DNA from: Clostridium sp. 12(A)
Lineage (GTDB): Bacteria; Bacillota; Clostridia; Lachnospirales; Lachnospiraceae
Length of the DNA stretch: 64,000 bases
Reading direction: 5' to 3'
Assembly: GCA_000526575.1 (NCBI GenBank)
Contig: JAGI01000001.1
Coordinates: 248,001-312,000, forward strand
Below, in pieces: positions 34,630 to 44,469 of the stretch (positions are counted from its first letter, which is position 1; every line of letters starts with the position of its first letter). The notes beneath the pieces were generated by a model, which was not told where the DNA came from, did not search any database, and saw nothing but the letters and a program-made list of their open reading frames with translations. A program made the position numbers and the translations under genes.

Positions 34630-35484
34630 ATGATGACAGGATATAAAGAAAAAAGAACAGCCATCACAGTAATATATCATGTATTTACCTTTTTCTTCGC
34701 ATGTGCTATGATATATCCGCTTGTATGGATGGTAATGAGCTCCTTTAAAGACACCAATGAGATATTTCGTACAGCTGCCAGTCTGTTTCCGGAAAACTTT
34801 TCCTTTACCAACTACACCGTAGGCTGGAAGGGATTTGCAGGCTACAGTTTTGCAATATTTTTTAAGAATTCCTTTGTCATTGCCGGACTCTCCACATTGG
34901 GAGCAGTTGTTTCCTCAGCAGTCATCGGCTACGGATTTGCCCGTATTGACTTTAAATTTAAAAGCTTCTGGTTTGCCTGCATGCTGCTGGCAATGATGCT
35001 TCCTTTCCAGGTCATTATGATTCCTCAGTATATTATCTTTAATAAACTGGGCTGGGTAGGCAGCTACCTTCCAATTATCGTCCCACAGTTTTTTGGACAG
35101 GGCTTTTTCATTTTCTTAAATGTACAGTTTATTAAAGGAATTCCCATTGACTTAGATGAGGCTGCAAGAATGGATGGCTGTACCGTTTACTCCATCTTCT
35201 ACCGGATTATTTTGCCTCTGATCAAACCTTCACTGGTTACAAGCGCAATTTTCTCCTTCATGTGGAGATGGGATGATTTCCTTGCGGCTTTGATTTACTT
35301 AAGTGATCCGTTGAAATATCCGGTCAGCTACGCCCTTAAGATGTTCTCAGATCCCACAGCTGGTTCTGACTGGGGCGCAATGTTTGCAATGGCAACCTTA
35401 TCCCTGGTACCGATTTTCCTTATTTTCTTGACCATGCAGAAATATCTGGTAGAAGGAATCGCATCCACAGGAATTAAGGGCTAA
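34630..35484 (+). CDS. ABC sugar transporter permease, YesQ-like subunit 2
   Basis: A 284-residue integral membrane protein with about six helices. The EAA loop is LDEAARMDGCTVYSIFYRIILPL (about residues 176-198). It starts 6 bp after the stop of the first permease. With that protein it would form the translocation pore for the sugar bound by the lipoprotein. A hairpin follows. Confidence 0.95.
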   Translation: MMTGYKEKRTAITVIYHVFTFFFACAMIYPLVWMVMSSFKDTNEIFRTAASLFPENFSFTNYTVGWKGFAGYSFAIFFKNSFVIAGLSTLGAVVSSAVIGYGFARIDFKFKSFWFACMLLAMMLPFQVIMIPQYIIFNKLGWVGSYLPIIVPQFFGQGFFIFLNVQFIKGIPIDLDEAARMDGCTVYSIFYRIILPLIKPSLVTSAIFSFMWRWDDFLAALIYLSDPLKYPVSYALKMFSDPTAGSDWGAMFAMATLSLVPIFLIFLTMQKYLVEGIASTGIKG

Positions 35485-35496
35485 TGATAGCTTTTC

Positions 35497-35534
35497 AGGC
35501 GGGAGACCAAGATGCTTTGGTTTCCCGCCTTTTT
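35497..35534 (+). terminator. Hairpin between permease and GH38 gene
   Basis: AGGCGGGAGACCAA and TTGGTTTCCCGCCT pair (one mismatch), followed by TTTT. It is only 28 bp before the GH38 start, so it may reduce rather than stop read-through. Confidence 0.75.
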
Positions 35535-35562
35535 AAAATTATGAAAAAGGCGGAATGATGTT

Positions 35563-38500
35563 ATGAATCCTATGAGAAACAGATTAAAGGCAGCAGCAGA
35601 TTCATTAAAAGCATTATGCTATCAGGATTTAAGAAGTGTAGAGCAGATGTTCATGAGTCCCGGAGATTACAGCTTTGAGGAAAGCTTTGACAGCAGTACG
35701 CTAGAGTGGACTCCCTTTGGAACCGACGAAACCTGGGGTGGAACGGATAAGCATTACTGGTTTCTGACAACTGTCACCATACCGGAATCATGGAGTGGAA
35801 CCCAGGTAAGGGCAACGTTAAATACAGGAGCAACAGATATCTGGAACACAGATAATCCTCAGATCCTGGTCTATGTGAATGGCAGATTGTCCGGCACCAT
35901 GGATATGAATCATCAGGATATCATTCTTTCCCATGATGCAAAGGCAGGAGAAATGTATGAGCTGGCATTTTACGCCTATTCAAACAGTACAGGTCTTACC
36001 AACTTCTTTCATCTGGAAATTGGGATGTATTCCGAACTTATGGCTCAATTTTATTATGATTTCACGGTTCCCTTTGAAGCAGCTGACCTTCTGGAAGAGG
36101 ACGATTTAGAGCGGATTGATACCTTTAAGGCCCTTAGCGAGGCCCTGAATCTGGTTGATTTAAAGCGCCCAGGTTCCGAAGCCTTCTTTGATTCCGTAAA
36201 GGAAGCTGACTCCTGGCTTTTGGAGCATTATTATAAGGACAGGCCGGAAAATCCCATCACGGTTCACAGCATCGGTCACACCCACATTGATGTAGCCTGG
36301 AAATGGCCCTTAAAGCAGACAAGACAAAAAACAGTGAGAAGCTTTCAGACCGTATTAAATCTCATGAAGCGTTATCCAGAATATAAATTCATGTCAAGCC
36401 AGCCTCAGCTTTACGAATTCGTGAAGGAAGAAGCACCAGGAGTATTTGAGGAGATCAAGGAAAGAATTAAGGAAGGCCGCTGGGAGACAGAGGGAGCCAT
36501 GTGGCTGGAGCCGGACTGCAACCTGGCATCAGGGGAATCCCTGGTGCGCCATATTCTTTATGGACGGAGATTCTTTGAAAAGGAACTGGGCGGAGCCGTT
36601 AACGAGGTGTTATGGCTTCCTGATGTATTCGGATACAGTGCTGCTATTCCTCAGATCATGAAGCAGTCAGGCCTTCCTTATTTCATGACAACAAAGCTTG
36701 GCTGGAATGAGTTCAATCAGTTTCCAAACGATGTGTTCCGCTGGAGAGGCATTGATGGAAGTGAGGTACTTACTTACTTAATCTCCACCAGGGACTATGT
36801 AAAGAACGGGGAACCGGTGAAGAATTTCAGCACCACTTATAACGGAAGACAGGATGCCAAACAGATTATGGGAACCTGGCAGAGATTCCAGAACAAGGAC
36901 GTAAGCAAAGAGGTCCTTACCTGCTACGGCTACGGAGACGGAGGGGGCGGTCCTACCGAAGAGATGCTGGAGCAGAGCCGCCGTCTGGAGCGAAGCGTAG
37001 CCAGAGCACCAAAAACAAAGCAGACCTTTGTCAAAGATTTCTTTCATATCCTGGAGGAGCGCATGGATCAAAAGCAGCTTCCTGTCTGGGATGGAGAGTT
37101 ATATTTAGAGCACCACCGGGGAACCTATACCTCCATGGCAAAGAATAAGAAATACAACCGTACCTGCGAGTTCTTAAACGCTGATACCGAGTTTTATTCT
37201 GTGCTGAACCTGCTCCTGACAAAAGATGGAGAGTATCCATCAAAGACTTTGGAGGAAAACTGGAAGCTCCTTCTCTTAAACCAGTTCCACGACATTCTTC
37301 CTGGTTCTTCCATTAAGGAGGTTTATGAGGATTCTCAGATTCAGTACGAGCAGATTATAAAATCAGGCAATGAGATCATTGAGACCTGTCTGAATCGTCT
37401 TCTTTCTGAGGCTGGCCTTAAAGAGACAAAGGATAAGGGAGATGCCTTGTCCGTATGGAACTCCTTAAGCTTTGGAAGAACGGGGATTGTATCCGTAAAC
37501 CAGCCAGTGAAAGACATTGGCCTGTTATCCCAGGAAGCAGAAAACGGAGAGATTCTTTATCTGGCAGAAGAAGTACCATCAAAGGGATATGAAGTGTATG
37601 GAAGCGGAACGAGAACATCATCTTATGATGATTCTCCTGTTATCTCAGACTTTGAAACAGACAAGGAAGGCCGTCCATGTAAGCTTACTACACCACATTA
37701 TGAAGTGGAATTTAGCTCAGAGGGTACCATGACCAGGCTATACGATAAGAAAGAGGACAGAAGTCTCTTAAAAGAAGGAGCACAGGGAAATGAGCTTCTT
37801 GTGTTCGAGGACCGTCCCCTGGAATTCGATGCCTGGAACATTGATGCCACCTACCGGGAAAAGGTATGGAAGGTGAATGAGGTGTTGGAGGCACGGCTTT
37901 TAGAGAATGGTCCGGTAAGAGGAACCATTTTGGTGAAGAAGAAATTCATGGATTCCACCATAGAACAAAAAATCAGCTTCTACAAACATACCAAGAGAAT
38001 CGACTTTAAGACATGGATCAACTGGACCGAACATCAGCTTCTTTTAAAGGCAGCATTTCCTCTGGATATTCTCTCCAAGGAAGCCAATTATGACATTCAG
38101 TTCGGCAATGTAAGCCGTCCTACCCACGAGAATACCACCTGGGATCAGGCAAGATTTGAGGTGTGCGCTCATAAATGGGCTGACATTTCAGAACCAGGAT
38201 TCGGAGCAGCTCTTTTAAATGACTGCAAATACGGTTATGACATCCATGATTCCAACATTCGGCTGACCCTTTTAAAATCAGGTATTTTCCCCAATCCTGA
38301 TGCAGACCAGGGAGAGCATGAGTTCACCTATTCTCTCTATCCTCATCAGGGTGATTTCCGTACCGGCGGTGTGGTGAGAGAAGCTTACGATTTAAATTGC
38401 CCTATGAGGGCAAAGAGTGTGACAGGAAAGGAAAGCCTTTCATACTCCCTTCTTTCTATTGAGGAAGAAAATATTTTAGCGGATACGGTGAAATTGGCTG

Positions 38501-38706
38501 AGGATGGAGATGGTATCGTAATTCGTATGTACGAAACCTATGGAATGCGGACCAGGGCTCATGTGAAATTGGCTGACATGGACGTAGTAGAAGCAGCCTC
38601 CTGTACCTGTCTGGAGGAAGAGTCTACGACCATTCCATGTAAGAATAATGAGCTATTAATCACATTTAAGCCATACGAGATTAAGACCATAAAGCTAAAA
38701 CGATAA
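35563..38706 (+). CDS. GH38 alpha-mannosidase, copy 1
   Basis: A 1047-residue cytoplasmic alpha-mannosidase. N-terminal beta region to about residue 225. The catalytic barrel has zinc-binding GHTHIDVAWKWPL (about 236-248) and nucleophile region WLPDVFGYSAAIPQIM with Asp about 352, then QFHDILPGSS (about 570). The all-beta C-terminal half includes WNIDATYREKVW and FSSEGTMTRLYDKKE. No signal peptide is present, so it acts on imported oligosaccharides. The start ATG follows GGCGGAATGATGTT, a weak site. The paralogue at 38821 differs in N-terminal length and in active-site flanks, so the two probably cut different mannosidic linkages. Confidence 0.95.
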   Translation: MNPMRNRLKAAADSLKALCYQDLRSVEQMFMSPGDYSFEESFDSSTLEWTPFGTDETWGGTDKHYWFLTTVTIPESWSGTQVRATLNTGATDIWNTDNPQILVYVNGRLSGTMDMNHQDIILSHDAKAGEMYELAFYAYSNSTGLTNFFHLEIGMYSELMAQFYYDFTVPFEAADLLEEDDLERIDTFKALSEALNLVDLKRPGSEAFFDSVKEADSWLLEHYYKDRPENPITVHSIGHTHIDVAWKWPLKQTRQKTVRSFQTVLNLMKRYPEYKFMSSQPQLYEFVKEEAPGVFEEIKERIKEGRWETEGAMWLEPDCNLASGESLVRHILYGRRFFEKELGGAVNEVLWLPDVFGYSAAIPQIMKQSGLPYFMTTKLGWNEFNQFPNDVFRWRGIDGSEVLTYLISTRDYVKNGEPVKNFSTTYNGRQDAKQIMGTWQRFQNKDVSKEVLTCYGYGDGGGGPTEEMLEQSRRLERSVARAPKTKQTFVKDFFHILEERMDQKQLPVWDGELYLEHHRGTYTSMAKNKKYNRTCEFLNADTEFYSVLNLLLTKDGEYPSKTLEENWKLLLLNQFHDILPGSSIKEVYEDSQIQYEQIIKSGNEIIETCLNRLLSEAGLKETKDKGDALSVWNSLSFGRTGIVSVNQPVKDIGLLSQEAENGEILYLAEEVPSKGYEVYGSGTRTSSYDDSPVISDFETDKEGRPCKLTTPHYEVEFSSEGTMTRLYDKKEDRSLLKEGAQGNELLVFEDRPLEFDAWNIDATYREKVWKVNEVLEARLLENGPVRGTILVKKKFMDSTIEQKISFYKHTKRIDFKTWINWTEHQLLLKAAFPLDILSKEANYDIQFGNVSRPTHENTTWDQARFEVCAHKWADISEPGFGAALLNDCKYGYDIHDSNIRLTLLKSGIFPNPDADQGEHEFTYSLYPHQGDFRTGGVVREAYDLNCPMRAKSVTGKESLSYSLLSIEEENILADTVKLAEDGDGIVIRMYETYGMRTRAHVKLADMDVVEAASCTCLEEESTTIPCKNNELLITFKPYEIKTIKLKR

Positions 38707-38754
38707 GTATCTCTGCAAAATATGCACAAACTGTACAAAGATTTCACAAAGAAT

Positions 38755-38786
38755 GCATAGCCTGTTCTCCTTTTATCCAATATAAT
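38755..38786 (+). promoter_or_regulatory. Candidate promoter of GH38 gene 2
   Basis: TATAAT at 38781-38786 has no good -35 box. GCATAG at 38755-38760 stands 26 bp before it, the same arrangement as at 41976-42007. Such a missing -35 suggests activator control. Confidence 0.5.
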
Positions 38787-38820
38787 GTACCCATAACTTT
38801 GATATCGTGGAGGGAAAACA

Positions 38821-41800
38821 ATGGTATTGGCGGAGGAACGGCAGCAACGAATTAAAATATGGCTGGAGGAAATGAGACATCACATGTTTAATAAGCTTTG
38901 TGATGTCCCAGTCTCCGGCTTTATGACCATGGAACGGCTCCCTTTGGAGGAAGCATTAACGAAAGAATTTACCCCTGTGCCCCCTGGAACTCCATGGGGC
39001 GCAAAGTGGGAATACGGCTGGTTTCAGGCAGAGGTCATTCTCCCAAAAGAAGCAGAAGGAAAGAGAATCTTTCTTCGCCCGGATGTAGGGGGAGAGATGC
39101 TTTTATGGGTCAATGGTAAGACTGCCGGCTCCAGGGATTTAAAACACGATGGAATTACGTTAACTCGCTGCGGGAGAGAGGGAGAACGCTTTCATATTGT
39201 AGCGGAAAGCTATGCAGGGCATGGGCCTAGGCTGGAAAACGGCGGACCATGTCCTTTTGGCAGTATCCCAGTGCCGGAGCCCCCTGCTCATCAGGTTAAG
39301 GTGGGAGTCTGTGACATTGGCATATGGAATGAGGAGGCGTTTCAGCTTTATATGGATGTATTTACGCTCTCTAAGCTCTATGAAGGGCTGGATTCCAAAT
39401 CCCTTCGTGCCATGAAGATAAGGGAAGGACTGTTTCGGTTTACTCAGATCGTGGATTTTGAGCTGGAACCGGAAGCTTTTCATGAGACTCTTTGTAAGGC
39501 CAGAGAGGTCTTAAGACCCCTTTTGGAATGCAGGAATGGTTCCACAGCGCCTGAGTATACGATTTTCGGACAATCCCATCTGGATCTTGCCTGGCTGTGG
39601 CCCTGGGAGGAAACAAAGAGAAAATGTGCAAGAACCATTTCCACACAGCTGGCTCTGTCAGAGGAATACGAAGATTATAAATTCCTATTATGTGAGCCTC
39701 CCATTATGGAAACCATAAAAGAGCTGTATCCGGAACTTTACGGACGCTTACTGAAAAAAGTAGAGGAAGGGGCCTTTATCCCGGAAGGCGGCATGTATGT
39801 GGAACCGGATACCAATCTGGTTTCTGGAGAAAGCCTTATCCGTCAGTGCCTTTACGGAAGAAGATGGTTCCGGGAAGAGCTGAATCAGGAAACCCTCATG
39901 GTGTGGATTCCCGACTGCTTTGGATTCAGCGGACAGCTTCCCCAGATCATGAAAGGCTGCGGCATCAAATATTTTGCCACCCAGAAAATGGCCAGGGCCT
40001 TAAAGGGCTGTGATGTATTTCCCTACAATATCTTCTGGTGGGAAGGAATTGACGGCAGCCGGGTACTGACCCATTTCTTTAAGAAGAATAATGCCAGACT
40101 GGACCCTCTAGACATGATTACCCGCTGGGAAGAGGACAGGGTTCAGCAGGAAAATATAGATAGCTTTCTATTTCCCTTTGGTTTTGGAGACGGAGGCGGC
40201 GGTCCCACCAGAGAGATGCTTGAAGTGGCAAGAAGAGTGAAAGATTTAGAAGGCGCTCCCCGCACCCGCATGGAAAGTCCGGTTCAATTTTTTAAAAGGC
40301 TGGAGGAAGCAGGTAATGTAAACGAGGTCTATCAGGGTGAGCTCTATCTTCCGTGGCACAGAGGAACCTATACCTCTCAGGCAAAGGTCAAAAAGGCAAA
40401 TCGTAAGGCGGAAATGTCCCTGCGGGAAGCAGAGCTTTGGAGCTCCTTAAGCTTTCTGGTAAGTGAGGGTAAGGACCGGAGAGAGGAACTTGAGATTCTA
40501 TGGAAAAAGCTTCTCTTTCATCAATTCCATGATATCTTACCGGGGACCTCCATAACAAGAGTCAATGAAGATGCCAGAAAAGAGCTGAACGATGTAATAA
40601 AAGGAGCCGGGGAGATATTAAAAGAGTCCCAGGAAACCCTTGTTCGCGGCAGAAAAGAAAGCTTCTCGGTCTTTAACTCTTTATCCTGGGAGCGGGAAGA
40701 ACTGATAGAATTGCCATATGAGGAAGGGAAATCATATGAGAGGAGCGGGGAAACGCTTGTCTCCCAAAGAATGGGGGATAAGGTCCTCATTCCGGTTAAG
40801 GTTCCCTCACTTTCATATATTCAGATAGATGTAAAAGGGAATGACGGAGAAGTCATAGAGCCGAATTCCAGTTGCAGTGTTTCTAAAAAACAGGATTCTT
40901 ACATACTTGAAAACCAATATGTGACCGTAGTGGTAAATTCCCGCGGAGAGGTTACAAGCTTCGTGGAGAAGGAAACAGAGATTGAATACGTCCAAGGTTC
41001 CTTAAACAAGCTCTGTATGTATCAGGATATAAATATAGACTACGATGCCTGGGAGATGAGCTCCTTTTATAAAGAGCAGCCTATAGCGCTTTTAGAACCT
41101 GTGAAAATCAGGGTCGTGGAAGAAGGTCCTCTCATGGCAGCTTTGGAGGTGAAGCGGATGCTTCATCATTCTCCCATGACCCAGAGAATTCAGCTTTCCA
41201 GTCACAGCAGACGCCTTGATTTTGTTACAGAGGTAGACTGGAGGGAGACTCATAAGCTCTTAAAAGCAGAATTCCCGGTCAATATCCGTACCAGCGAAGC
41301 CATACAGGAGATCCAGTTCGGTTACGTGAAACGCCCCACCCATCAGAACCGGAGATATGATGCTGACCGATTCGAGGTATGCAATCACCGTTATACCGCT
41401 CTTAGTGAGCCCGGGCGAACCGCTGCTGTATTAAATGACTGCAAATATGGAATCAGTACCAGCGGAAATTCCATGGAGCTCACCCTGTTAAAGGCACCGG
41501 TATGGCCGGATATGTATGCAGATAAAGAAATTCACCAGTTTACCTATTCCTTCTATGCCATTGGCAGGGATTTTACAGAGAGCAGAGTCATACAGAAAGG
41601 CATGGAGCTAAACCACAAGCTATCCCTATTTGGCCTTGGAGCAGGAGACCGGCAGTTCCTTTCCCTGTCGTCAGACAGTATAGTACTGGAGACCATAAAG
41701 TTATCAGAGGATGGAACCGGCCATATGATTATGAGGCTTTATGAATCCAAGGGAAGGCATGAAAACTGCACGGTAACAGCCAATTTAAAAGTCCAGGAGG

Positions 41801-41931
41801 CTTACGAAACCACAATGGAAGAAGGTCTTTTGGAGGGACAAAGAGTCGCCGTAACAGAGGCTTACGGAAAGAGCGAAATGCTCCTGGATTTTGCGCCATT
41901 TGAAATAAAAACCATCAGAGCTTCTTTGTAA
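38821..41931 (+). CDS. GH38 alpha-mannosidase, copy 2
   Basis: A 1036-residue cytoplasmic alpha-mannosidase. Zinc-binding FGQSHLDLAWLWPWEETKRK (His-x-Asp, about residue 252), nucleophile region WIPDCFGFSGQLPQIM with Asp about 363, FGFGDGGGGPTREMLE and HQFHDILPGTSI. It resembles the first GH38 in all these parts (for instance FGDGGGGPT) but the N-terminal 220 residues are different. GGAGGGAAAACA precedes the ATG. It has its own promoter after a 114-bp gap, so it need not be co-transcribed with copy 1. Confidence 0.95.
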   Translation: MVLAEERQQRIKIWLEEMRHHMFNKLCDVPVSGFMTMERLPLEEALTKEFTPVPPGTPWGAKWEYGWFQAEVILPKEAEGKRIFLRPDVGGEMLLWVNGKTAGSRDLKHDGITLTRCGREGERFHIVAESYAGHGPRLENGGPCPFGSIPVPEPPAHQVKVGVCDIGIWNEEAFQLYMDVFTLSKLYEGLDSKSLRAMKIREGLFRFTQIVDFELEPEAFHETLCKAREVLRPLLECRNGSTAPEYTIFGQSHLDLAWLWPWEETKRKCARTISTQLALSEEYEDYKFLLCEPPIMETIKELYPELYGRLLKKVEEGAFIPEGGMYVEPDTNLVSGESLIRQCLYGRRWFREELNQETLMVWIPDCFGFSGQLPQIMKGCGIKYFATQKMARALKGCDVFPYNIFWWEGIDGSRVLTHFFKKNNARLDPLDMITRWEEDRVQQENIDSFLFPFGFGDGGGGPTREMLEVARRVKDLEGAPRTRMESPVQFFKRLEEAGNVNEVYQGELYLPWHRGTYTSQAKVKKANRKAEMSLREAELWSSLSFLVSEGKDRREELEILWKKLLFHQFHDILPGTSITRVNEDARKELNDVIKGAGEILKESQETLVRGRKESFSVFNSLSWEREELIELPYEEGKSYERSGETLVSQRMGDKVLIPVKVPSLSYIQIDVKGNDGEVIEPNSSCSVSKKQDSYILENQYVTVVVNSRGEVTSFVEKETEIEYVQGSLNKLCMYQDINIDYDAWEMSSFYKEQPIALLEPVKIRVVEEGPLMAALEVKRMLHHSPMTQRIQLSSHSRRLDFVTEVDWRETHKLLKAEFPVNIRTSEAIQEIQFGYVKRPTHQNRRYDADRFEVCNHRYTALSEPGRTAAVLNDCKYGISTSGNSMELTLLKAPVWPDMYADKEIHQFTYSFYAIGRDFTESRVIQKGMELNHKLSLFGLGAGDRQFLSLSSDSIVLETIKLSEDGTGHMIMRLYESKGRHENCTVTANLKVQEAYETTMEEGLLEGQRVAVTEAYGKSEMLLDFAPFEIKTIRASL

Positions 41932-41975
41932 ACGCAAAAAATGCATACTAAACAGGAGAAATAAAAACAAATTAC

Positions 41976-42007
41976 GCATAGCTACAATTTACACAAAATA
42001 TTATAAT
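41976..42007 (+). promoter_or_regulatory. Candidate promoter of the HAD/transporter operon
   Basis: GCATAG at 41976-41981, 26 bp before consensus TATAAT at 42002-42007, without a good -35 box. It matches the layout at 38755-38786. Confidence 0.5.
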
Positions 42008-42062
42008 TCATTCAACAGCTTTAAGAGAAAAGCAACAAAATAAATTTTACGGAGTTTACAAA

Positions 42063-42605
42063 ATGCAGAAAAAACTAATCATTTTTACAGACAGCGGAGA
42101 CACAATTATTGACGAAGGCACAGAAATTCGCAATGAAGAAGATATTGTAACCCATGCTGAGATGATACCTGGTGCGGGTGAAACCCTAAAAGCTCTTTAT
42201 GATGCCGGCTATATTATTGCGATGGTGGCCGACGGTGAAGAGCAGTCCTTTACCAATGTATACGAAGAAAATGGGCTGGGATATTGTTTTCATACCAGAA
42301 CGATTTCCGAAATCGTTGGAGTCCAAAAGCCATCAGAATTGATGTTTCAGGATGCCATGGAAAAAAATCATCTAACGGAAGAGGATAAGAAACGCATCGT
42401 TATGATCGGCAATAATGTCCGCAAGGATGTGGCTGGTGCAAACCGTTTTGGCATCACTTCCATACTGATAGACTGGTCCCCCCGTTATGACATGACCCCG
42501 GCTGGTGAAGATGAAACGCCGGATTATATCGTACATGAGCCGAAAGAACTTCTGGCCCTCATTGAGAGTCTGGAGGAAGCGCTTCAAAAGGACGGGAATG
42601 TATAG
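42063..42605 (+). CDS. HAD-superfamily phosphatase
   Basis: A 180-residue HAD hydrolase. Motif I is FTDSGDTIID (residues 8-17), where the usual DxDGT reads DSGDT. Later motifs are recognisable: MVADGEE, GVQKPSELMFQDAM (Lys motif III), and IVMIGNNVRKDVAGANRFGITSILIDWS (motif IV, GNxxxxD). No cap domain is obvious, only a short insert. The DSGDT form is seen in some clostridial HAD proteins, so it is not necessarily dead. It heads a transporter operon and probably removes phosphate from a sugar phosphate formed from the imported sugar; that is inference. Confidence 0.85.
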   Translation: MQKKLIIFTDSGDTIIDEGTEIRNEEDIVTHAEMIPGAGETLKALYDAGYIIAMVADGEEQSFTNVYEENGLGYCFHTRTISEIVGVQKPSELMFQDAMEKNHLTEEDKKRIVMIGNNVRKDVAGANRFGITSILIDWSPRYDMTPAGEDETPDYIVHEPKELLALIESLEEALQKDGNV

Positions 42606-42624
42606 AAAAGAGGGAAAGTAAGCG

Positions 42625-43560
42625 ATGAAAAATGTAAAAGTGAAGGAAAGAGCGAAAAAAATACCGTTTAAAGTATACATTCGCAACACCTGGCAGCTGT
42701 ATTTGATGCTTTTGGTTCCAGTCATCTACATGTTGATGTTCCGCTACAGACCTATGATGGGCGGTATCATTGCGTTTAAGAAATTTAATGTATTTGCCGG
42801 TATATGGAATAGCCCCTGGGTCGGTTTTGCAAACTTTAAAGAAGCATTTGGTTCCAGTGATTTCTGGAATGCTCTTGCAAACACTCTGATTTTAAATGCC
42901 GGAGATTTAATTCTTGGCTTTCCGGTACCTGTATTGATTGCTGTTTTCTTATTTGAAATACGTAATTTAAGAATCAGAAAAGCAACTCAGACAATTTTAT
43001 ATCTTCCGAACTTCCTGTCCTGGGTTATTATTTCAGGCATCATCACACAGCTGTTTTCTACCAGCGGACTTGTCAATGACTTAATTCGCGGTGTTGGATT
43101 AAAAGAAATTAACTTCTTAAGCAGTCCTTTTATCTGGAGATTTGTATATTGGTTCTCAGGAATCTGGCAGTCTGCTGGTTACTCCCTGATAATTTATCTG
43201 GCAGCTTTATCTGCTACGGATCCTTCTCTTGGAGAAGCAGCTTATATCGATGGTGCCACCAGACTTCAGAGAATTGCTCATGTAACCATTCCGCAGATCA
43301 GACCAACCATTTCCATCATGCTTATCATGCAGCTTGGTAAGATCGTATCCATCGATTTCGATCGCCCTTATATGATGGGAAATACACTTGTAAAGAGTGC
43401 ATCCGACGTTATCAGTACTTATGTATACAGTGTAGGTCTTCAGGCAGGCCGGTTTGATTTTGCTACTGCAGTAGGTCTCTTCCAGTCTGTGGTCGGAATT
43501 ATTTTGATTCTGTCCGTAAATAAGATATCTAAGAAAATGGGAGAGGAGGGAATCATGTAA
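42625..43560 (+). CDS. ABC polysaccharide/oligosaccharide permease, LplB-like
   Basis: A 311-residue membrane protein of the LplB type, with six helices and the opening MMLRYRPMMG-like pattern (MLMFRYRPMMGGIIAFKKFN). The EAA loop is LGEAAYIDGATRLQRIAHVTIPQI (about residues 202-224). It overlaps the next gene by 1 bp (TAATG). With the LplC-like protein and the lipoprotein at 44470 it forms a transporter of the LplABC class, usually for complex polysaccharide fragments. Confidence 0.95.
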   Translation: MKNVKVKERAKKIPFKVYIRNTWQLYLMLLVPVIYMLMFRYRPMMGGIIAFKKFNVFAGIWNSPWVGFANFKEAFGSSDFWNALANTLILNAGDLILGFPVPVLIAVFLFEIRNLRIRKATQTILYLPNFLSWVIISGIITQLFSTSGLVNDLIRGVGLKEINFLSSPFIWRFVYWFSGIWQSAGYSLIIYLAALSATDPSLGEAAYIDGATRLQRIAHVTIPQIRPTISIMLIMQLGKIVSIDFDRPYMMGNTLVKSASDVISTYVYSVGLQAGRFDFATAVGLFQSVVGIILILSVNKISKKMGEEGIM

Positions 43561-44426
43561 TGGGTGAATTAAAGAGCAAAGAAGAAAGGCGGTTTCAGCT
43601 TTTCTGGAATACCTTTTTTATCGTAATCAGTATTGTGGCATTGATTCCCATCATTCGGGTATTTTCAATGTCCTTAAGCTCCAAGGATGCCATTTTAGCA
43701 GGTAAGGTATTCCTTTATCCGGTTCAGCTTACCACCGAGGCGTATGTAAGATCCTTCCAAAGCGGAAGTTTTGTTTCTTCTTTTATATTTTCCGTATTTT
43801 TAATGCTGGGCTCTACCATCGTATGCGTGGTCATGACCGTACTGGCTGCTTATCCCCTTTCTAAAAAGAACTTAAAGGGCGGAGCTTTTATTATGACCTT
43901 ATTTGTCCTTACCATGTATCTGGATCCAGGTATTATTCCGAAATACTTAAACGTGAAGGACTTTAAGTTAATTGATACCTTCTGGGCACTTATTATCCCT
44001 GAAGCCTTAAGTGCCTATAATATGATTATCATGTGTACTGCATTCCGGGGACTTGACTCTTCTCTTTATGAAGCGGCAAAGATTGATGGCTGTAACGAAG
44101 TTCAGACTTTATTCAAGGTTGCACTTCCACTGGTATATCCAACCCTTGCAACGCTCGCCCTGTTCTATGCAGTAGGCAGATGGAACCGTTTAAGCGATGT
44201 TCTTTATTATGTTAACTCTTCCAAGCTTTATACCGTACAGATGGTGTTAAAACAGCTGATTGAATCTGTAAAGCTATCCAATGATGAAGGAATTCAAACC
44301 CAGCTTGTAGCAGATAATATTAAGGCGGCAAGTATTGTCATATCCATGTCACCAATGGTAATTGCCTATCCATTTATCCAGAAATATTTTACAAAGGGCA
44401 TTATGCTTGGTGCAGTAAAAGGCTAA
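43560..44426 (+). CDS. ABC oligosaccharide permease, LplC/YtcP-like
   Basis: A 288-residue membrane protein with six helices. The EAA loop is YEAAKIDGCNEVQTLFKVALPLV (about residues 178-200). The C-terminus FIQKYFTKGIMLGAVKG is the typical LplC end. The ATG lies inside the stop codon of the LplB-like gene. Second pore subunit of the same transporter. Confidence 0.95.
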   Translation: MGELKSKEERRFQLFWNTFFIVISIVALIPIIRVFSMSLSSKDAILAGKVFLYPVQLTTEAYVRSFQSGSFVSSFIFSVFLMLGSTIVCVVMTVLAAYPLSKKNLKGGAFIMTLFVLTMYLDPGIIPKYLNVKDFKLIDTFWALIIPEALSAYNMIIMCTAFRGLDSSLYEAAKIDGCNEVQTLFKVALPLVYPTLATLALFYAVGRWNRLSDVLYYVNSSKLYTVQMVLKQLIESVKLSNDEGIQTQLVADNIKAASIVISMSPMVIAYPFIQKYFTKGIMLGAVKG

Positions 44427-44469
44427 TTATTTATTTAAATAATTATGAAAGAGAAAGGGAGGTTTTTCT

